Shown here: positions 6,260 to 9,624 of the stretch, piece after piece
Position numbering within the stretch: position 1 is the stretch's first letter
Layout of the letters: each line of letters opens with the position of its first letter
Source of the DNA: an uncultured Acetatifactor sp.
GTDB lineage: Bacteria > Bacillota > Clostridia > Lachnospirales > Lachnospiraceae
Assembly (NCBI GenBank): GCA_910587755.1
Contig: CAJUNZ010000101.1
Coordinates: 1 to 9,624, forward strand
Direction: 5' to 3'
Length of the DNA stretch: 9,624 nucleotides
The notes under the pieces: generated by a model
Seen by the model: the letters and a program-made list of their open reading frames with translations, nothing else
Databases searched by the model: none
Told to the model about the DNA's origin: nothing
Made by a program: the position numbers and the translations under genes

Positions 6260-7276
6260 TCACATAAATGTCCCCACATTTTCAAGCCCCAAAAGCACCG
6301 CCGTCAAATACAGCAGCAGAAGATGCGCCGGGTAAAAGGCATAGAAGAAATACTTCATCTTAAGCCCCCTGCGGCCATTGTAAAGGGCTACAGGAATCAG
6401 GGTTAAAAAGGCCGTCACTTCACTGACGGACATGATCGTGAGCACAATGCAGCCCGCCAGCATGGACCTGACCCTGCCCTTCCGGAACGCATACATGACC
6501 GCTATGGTCAGCACACCCATGCCGCCATAATCCGTTCTCAGAAAATCAGCCAAAAGCATCAGCACAATCAGAGCGGTCATGTCGCCGCAGAGCACCTGGA
6601 CACTGCCGGGAACCTTGTTTCTGCCGTACAGGTAGTAGATCCCCCCGACGCCCCCGCAGAATATCCCGTACAGCAGAATTGTAACCGCCTCACTTTTCAC
6701 CACCACCAGGCTGTTGACCAGGCTCACCAGGTAAAACCCGGGGAACAGCACACCCCCCGCCATAAGAAGAATTCCCACAGGCCGGCTCAGTCTTTTCTCC
6801 CCTTTAAATCTGCCCAAAAAGCCAAAGACACAGAGGGCCGCCAGCCCCAGAAAGAGAGTAAAATACACATTTTGATATCTCTGGTCAAGCAACTTTCCTG
6901 TGAGTGCCAGATTGAAAGGAACCTCGGAGATCAGAGCAAACATCCCCATCCTCAAGGCATACTTTTTTACATTACGAGTCTTCTGGAATCCCTCCACCAG
7001 CAGAAAACAGAATATGGGAAAACCAAGCCTCCCGATGAACCGCAGAAGCCAATAGGTGAAATAGAGACTCCCGTTTTCCATCATCCATTTGTTGATCTCC
7101 TGCGCATTCTGTGAGCCCATGGCCCCCCAGAAACCATTGACCGCAAGCACCCTCTCCAGCACCACTGCTCCCACATGGTCAATGAGCATGGCAATGACAG
7201 CGATAATCTTTATGGTACTGCCGCTGATTCCTCTTTTCTGCCCTGACAAGGGCGTGCTGCAACTGACTCCATCCAT
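6260..7276 (-). CDS. TraX-family membrane protein, predicted acyltransferase
   Basis: This is a TraX-family polytopic membrane protein. In the F plasmid TraX N-acetylates pilin; the many chromosomal relatives in Firmicutes have no established substrate. The family signature is the opening STIKIIAVIAMLIDHVGA with its IDH motif, then FIGRLGFPIFCFLLVEGF followed by TRNVKKYALRMGMFALISE. About eight to ten hydrophobic helices follow. A longer reading from an ATG at 7303 is possible, but AAGGAG (complement of 7285-7290) lies 8 bases before the ATG at 7276, so I chose 7276 (338 residues, MDGVSCSTPLSGQ). No pilin or conjugation gene is near. It leads the ABC exporter operon and has its own promoter. 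Confidence 0.88.
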   Translation of the reverse strand: MDGVSCSTPLSGQKRGISGSTIKIIAVIAMLIDHVGAVVLERVLAVNGFWGAMGSQNAQEINKWMMENGSLYFTYWLLRFIGRLGFPIFCFLLVEGFQKTRNVKKYALRMGMFALISEVPFNLALTGKLLDQRYQNVYFTLFLGLAALCVFGFLGRFKGEKRLSRPVGILLMAGGVLFPGFYLVSLVNSLVVVKSEAVTILLYGIFCGGVGGIYYLYGRNKVPGSVQVLCGDMTALIVLMLLADFLRTDYGGMGVLTIAVMYAFRKGRVRSMLAGCIVLTIMSVSEVTAFLTLIPVALYNGRRGLKMKYFFYAFYPAHLLLLYLTAVLLGLENVGTFM

Positions 7277-7349
7277 TTTCCTGTCTCCTTTTCCCGGCAC
7301 CATGGCCGTTCCCTATCCATTCCATGCTCCGCCGTTTTACGCTATTAAC

Positions 7350-7378
7350 ACTTTATCCCTTTAAACTCCATATGTCAA
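7350..7378 (-). promoter_or_regulatory. Sigma-70-type promoter for the traX-ABC unit
   Basis: On the - strand a perfect TTGACA -35 (7373-7378) is followed after 17 bases by TAAAGT (7350-7355), which matches four of six -10 positions. It lies 73 bases before the chosen traX start and after the terminator of the response regulator gene. That makes traX and the two ABC genes a separate transcription unit. Confidence 0.65.
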
Positions 7379-7440
7379 TAGGCTGTTGTCGATCAGCGCT
7401 CTTTCGGGCCAAACTCTCCTATGGAAACCAGCACATCGCA

Positions 7441-7468
7441 AAAGGGCGGACCCTGCCGTCCGCCCTTT
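7441..7468 (-). terminator. Terminator of the sigma/anti-sigma/response regulator unit
   Basis: AAAGGGCGGAC (7441-7451) pairs perfectly with GTCCGCCCTTT (7458-7468) around a 6-base loop. On the - strand the stem runs into four T and then GCGATG, so the T-tract is short but the G/C core is strong. It lies 62 bases after the response regulator stop. The structure is almost symmetric, but no + strand gene precedes it. Confidence 0.65.
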
Positions 7469-7530
7469 ATGCGCCATAATCACTTCTATATTTCCTGTCA
7501 GAACCAGGACTCCGCTCTCTTAGTTCCTGC

Positions 7531-8229
7531 TTATCCCACTTTATAGCCATTTCCCCAGACCACTTTCAGATAGCGGGGCTCCTTGGGATTGGCCTCTATC
7601 TTCTCCCTGATGTGGCGAATATGCACCGCAATGGTGTTGTCCGCCCCAATGGCCTGCATATGCCAGATGTTCTCATAGATCTGACGGTTGGACAGCACCT
7701 TTCCCCTCTGCTGCACCAGAAGCCGGAGAATTTTATACTCTATAGGAGTGAGGCGCACGCTCTTGCCCTCCACCGTGACCTTCCTCTGGGTATCGTCTAT
7801 CACCAGGCCGTCCACACGGTAAATCCGGTCAATATTGGCGCACATGTTCACCAGCTGGGTGTACCTGCGGATCTGAGACTTTATCCTGGCCAGCAGTTCC
7901 AGGGGGTTGCAGTCTGTGGTCACATAGTCGTCCGCACCCGCCTCCAGAGCCATGATCTTGGCCGTCTCCGCCGACTGGGCCGATACCACAATAAGAGGGA
8001 TACTGCTCCTGCGCCGAAGCCCTGCGATCATCTCTATTCCCCTGTCCCAGCCCTTGTCGTTCAGCTCCACATCCACAAGCATCAAATGCAGTTCCGAGCT
8101 GCCAAGCCGCTCCTGAAGCTGTTCTATATCCGCCGCCACCAGCACGGAAAACCCTTCACTCACAAGAAGGGACGCCATTTTCTCCCCGATCCCTGTCTGA
8201 TTGTTATACACCAGAATATTTTTCTCCAT
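7531..8229 (-). CDS. OmpR/PhoB-type response regulator with degenerate receiver
   Basis: This is a 232-residue transcription factor. Residues 1-123 form a receiver domain and about 155-232 an OmpR-type winged helix (LTPIEYKILRLLVQQRGKVLS ... VHIRHIREKIE ... YLKVVWGNGYKVG), which binds DNA. The phospho-acceptor aspartate appears to be present (D53 in MLVDVEL), with Ser83 at the usual Thr/Ser site. The acidic pair that binds magnesium is replaced by N9-N10 (ILVYNNQ instead of ILIVDDD), and the conserved lysine after ADDY-V-T is Thr105. Normal phosphorylation is therefore doubtful, and the protein may work without phosphate or respond to another signal. No histidine kinase gene is in the window. 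It lies 47 bases behind the anti-sigma gene, on the same strand. An AAAGGA-type ribosome site precedes the ATG. A weak internal promoter in that gap cannot be excluded. Confidence 0.92.
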   Translation of the reverse strand: MEKNILVYNNQTGIGEKMASLLVSEGFSVLVAADIEQLQERLGSSELHLMLVDVELNDKGWDRGIEMIAGLRRRSSIPLIVVSAQSAETAKIMALEAGADDYVTTDCNPLELLARIKSQIRRYTQLVNMCANIDRIYRVDGLVIDDTQRKVTVEGKSVRLTPIEYKILRLLVQQRGKVLSNRQIYENIWHMQAIGADNTIAVHIRHIREKIEANPKEPRYLKVVWGNGYKVG

Positions 8230-8276
8230 ACGTATCTTCCATCCTTTCCATAAATTTTATATCAATTCAGCCATAG

Positions 8277-9095
8277 TCATTCTCCAAAATAAACCGACAG
8301 GTCCATGGAATCCAGGACCCGCTCCACTGTCTCCTGGTCGAACCCCTTGAAGGTGGCGGACATATCCCATCCATTCAGAGAGATAACCGCGTGAACGCTT
8401 CTCTCTTCCCCTTCCACTGTATCGAACATCACAAAGCACAGACCCTGGCTTGTGACAAAATGTCTCTCATTGCAGCTCTCACCGCCGTAGACGGTGCTGC
8501 TGCTGTAAAATTCATATCCCCTGTTGTCGCACTGGTTCATGAAAAAATAAGAATTCCCGTTTGAAAGCCGCAGGAAAGTCCGCCGGCCCTCCTCTGTGAC
8601 GGTGACGCTCTCTGTGGTGAACTCCGTGCCAAACACCTCCTTGGAGGGAAGCACCGCAGACACACTGCCGTCTGCCAAAAAATCCTCAATGGAATTGTAT
8701 TCAACGGTCTCAAATTCAATGATTTCAGGTTCACAGATTTCGTAGCTGCCTTCCTCTGTCTCCTCAGGGCCAGCATCCGCTGCAGTAAATACCCCCCCTA
8801 GCTTGAAAAATGAGCCCTCCTCCAGGACGCCCTTGCTTTCCTTCTCATCCTGCAGACTGGTGATGGTAAATCCACCCTCCTCTATTTTGATTATGCTCTC
8901 CCGGTAGCTGTTGGCCGCAGCCGTCCCCACGCCGCAGAGCAGGAACACCACGGCAGCCGTACAGCCCCTGGCAATCAGGTACCTGCGCACCCTCTGTGCC
9001 TGACGGGGCAGCCCCTCTCTGATTTTCTCAGCGTCCATGGAAATATGCGGCAGCCCTTCCGCCGCCTGGCGGTATGCATCTTGAAATTTATCCAA
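8277..9095 (-). CDS. Membrane-anchored anti-sigma factor-like protein, TTG start
   Basis: This 272-residue protein has the usual anti-sigma layout. A short cytoplasmic N-terminus (1-38) is followed by one membrane segment (about 39-62, CTAAVVFLLCGVGTAAA) and a long extracytoplasmic part with an acidic stretch (about 107-140). Its C-terminal end (SVHAVISLNGWDMSATFKGF) resembles the DUF4367-type sensor domains of Firmicutes. The start is TTG at 9093-9095: GGAGG lies 9 bases upstream inside the sigma gene, and the next in-frame ATG (M20) would remove half the cytoplasmic part. The TTG overlaps the sigma TAA, so translation is coupled. By position and architecture it should hold the neighbouring sigma factor inactive until an envelope signal arrives. 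I see no HCC zinc motif. It ends in TGA. Confidence 0.8.
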   Translation of the reverse strand: MDKFQDAYRQAAEGLPHISMDAEKIREGLPRQAQRVRRYLIARGCTAAVVFLLCGVGTAAANSYRESIIKIEEGGFTITSLQDEKESKGVLEEGSFFKLGGVFTAADAGPEETEEGSYEICEPEIIEFETVEYNSIEDFLADGSVSAVLPSKEVFGTEFTTESVTVTEEGRRTFLRLSNGNSYFFMNQCDNRGYEFYSSSTVYGGESCNERHFVTSQGLCFVMFDTVEGEERSVHAVISLNGWDMSATFKGFDQETVERVLDSMDLSVYFGE

Positions 9096-9577
9096 AGTCG
9101 TACTCCTCCTTCAATGCCTTCCTCAGCAGCTCCCTTCCTCTGGTGAGCTGCGATGTCACAGTAGACTGACCCCGGCCGGTGACTTTTGCAATCTCCTTTA
9201 CGGACAGATCCTCATAGTAGAACAGGTGAATCACTTCCCGGTATCTGGCCGGCAGGCTCAGCACCTCCCTTAACAGTCTGTGCCTCTCCTCCTGCTTTAC
9301 CGCCGACTCCTCCGGCCCTGGAGCCGGGGACGGAACACCCGGGGCCGTGCCGCCTGACGCCGAACCCTGTTCCTCCCCTGTCTCCGGCCAGTCCATGTCT
9401 GCCGCCCTGTCGCTCCTGCGCCGCCTCCAGGCACTGCGCCAGACCTTCCGGCAGGCATTCACGGCCACCTTCAGAAGCCATGCCTTCTCATGCTCAGGAC
9501 TCTGGAAACTGTCCCCGCGCTTGAGATACTGGTAAAACACTTCCTGCACCACGTCCTCCGCATCCTGCACATTCTGC
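9088..9577 (-). CDS. ECF-type RNA polymerase sigma factor, 5' end missing
   Basis: This is a sigma-70 family ECF factor that directs RNA polymerase to specific promoters. What remains is part of region 2 (QDAEDVVQEVFYQYLKRGDS ... HEKAWLLKVAVNACRKVWRS), a linker, and region 4 (LPARYREVIHLFYYEDLSVK ... IAKVTGRGQSTVTSQLTRGR) with its helix-turn-helix. The linker is long and Gly/Pro/Ala-rich (about 45 residues, with SGGTAPGVPSPAPGP). The true N-terminus, probably some 20-30 residues of region 2, is lost because the contig runs into adapter at 9578. The apparent start MCSSDL is adapter-encoded and must be discarded. The gene overlaps the TTG of the anti-sigma gene by 8 bases. It ends in TAA. Confidence 0.92.
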
Positions 9578-9624
9578 AGATCGGAAGAGCACACGTCTGA
9601 ACTCCAGTCACCGAATACGATCTC
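9578..9624 (+). other. Illumina TruSeq read-2/index adapter contamination
   Basis: From AGATCGGAAGAGC at 9578, the sequence follows the standard TruSeq indexed adapter through CTCCAGTCAC at 9611. It is followed by an 8-base index CGAATACG (9612-9619) and ATCTC (9620-9624), the beginning of the P7 part. This is library DNA, not genome. The first one to three bases could also belong to the genome by chance. Confidence 0.99.

Noticed and set aside
7277..7303. Upstream ATG start for traX adding nine residues
   Set aside because: The AAGGAG ribosome site lies inside this stretch and is spaced correctly for the ATG at 7276.

Overview
The window looks like a contig from a gut-type member of the Clostridia, most likely Lachnospiraceae. 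The clues are a moderately high G+C content, strong AGGAGG-type ribosome sites, a tRNA gene without an encoded CCA, a TraX-family protein, a 'putative ABC exporter' permease with its ATPase, and an ECF sigma/anti-sigma pair of the kind common in that family. The taxonomic call is an inference from gene style; no database was searched.

Layout. Positions 1-3384 (+ strand) are the end of a phage tail module: the C-terminal part of a long tail tape measure protein, interrupted by one in-frame TAG at 969-971, followed by a small coiled-coil protein. After a candidate hairpin terminator and a promoter comes tRNA-Glu(CTC) at 3598-3669, with a 16-bp-stem terminator directly behind it. From 3834 to the right end all genes lie on the - strand and look like ordinary host genes. 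Read in their own direction they form two units. The first is an ECF sigma factor (5' end cut off), its membrane anti-sigma factor and an OmpR-type response regulator whose receiver has lost key acidic-pocket residues; it ends at a terminator at 7441-7468. The second starts from a TTGACA-N17-TAAAGT promoter and holds a TraX-family membrane protein, an ABC ATPase and a 12-segment ABC permease; it ends at a hairpin overlapping the permease stop codon. The two transcription directions converge between the tRNA terminator and the permease terminator.

How the genes work together. Sigma and anti-sigma are translationally coupled, as expected for a signal-responsive regulatory pair; the response regulator lies 47 bases behind them and may belong to the same circuit. 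ATPase and permease are 2 bases apart and should form one exporter. The phage part lacks the genes that normally follow a tape measure gene (distal tail, baseplate, lysis), so it is probably a decayed or rearranged prophage edge.

Data quality. The last 47 bases (9578-9624) are Illumina TruSeq adapter plus an index, not biology, and they create a false protein start (MCSSDL) for the sigma factor. The first ~56 bases are also suspicious: AT-rich, and not open in the tape measure frame. I found no convincing new defence or mobile system. The strongest biological oddities are the single amber codon in the tape measure gene and the degenerate receiver of the response regulator.
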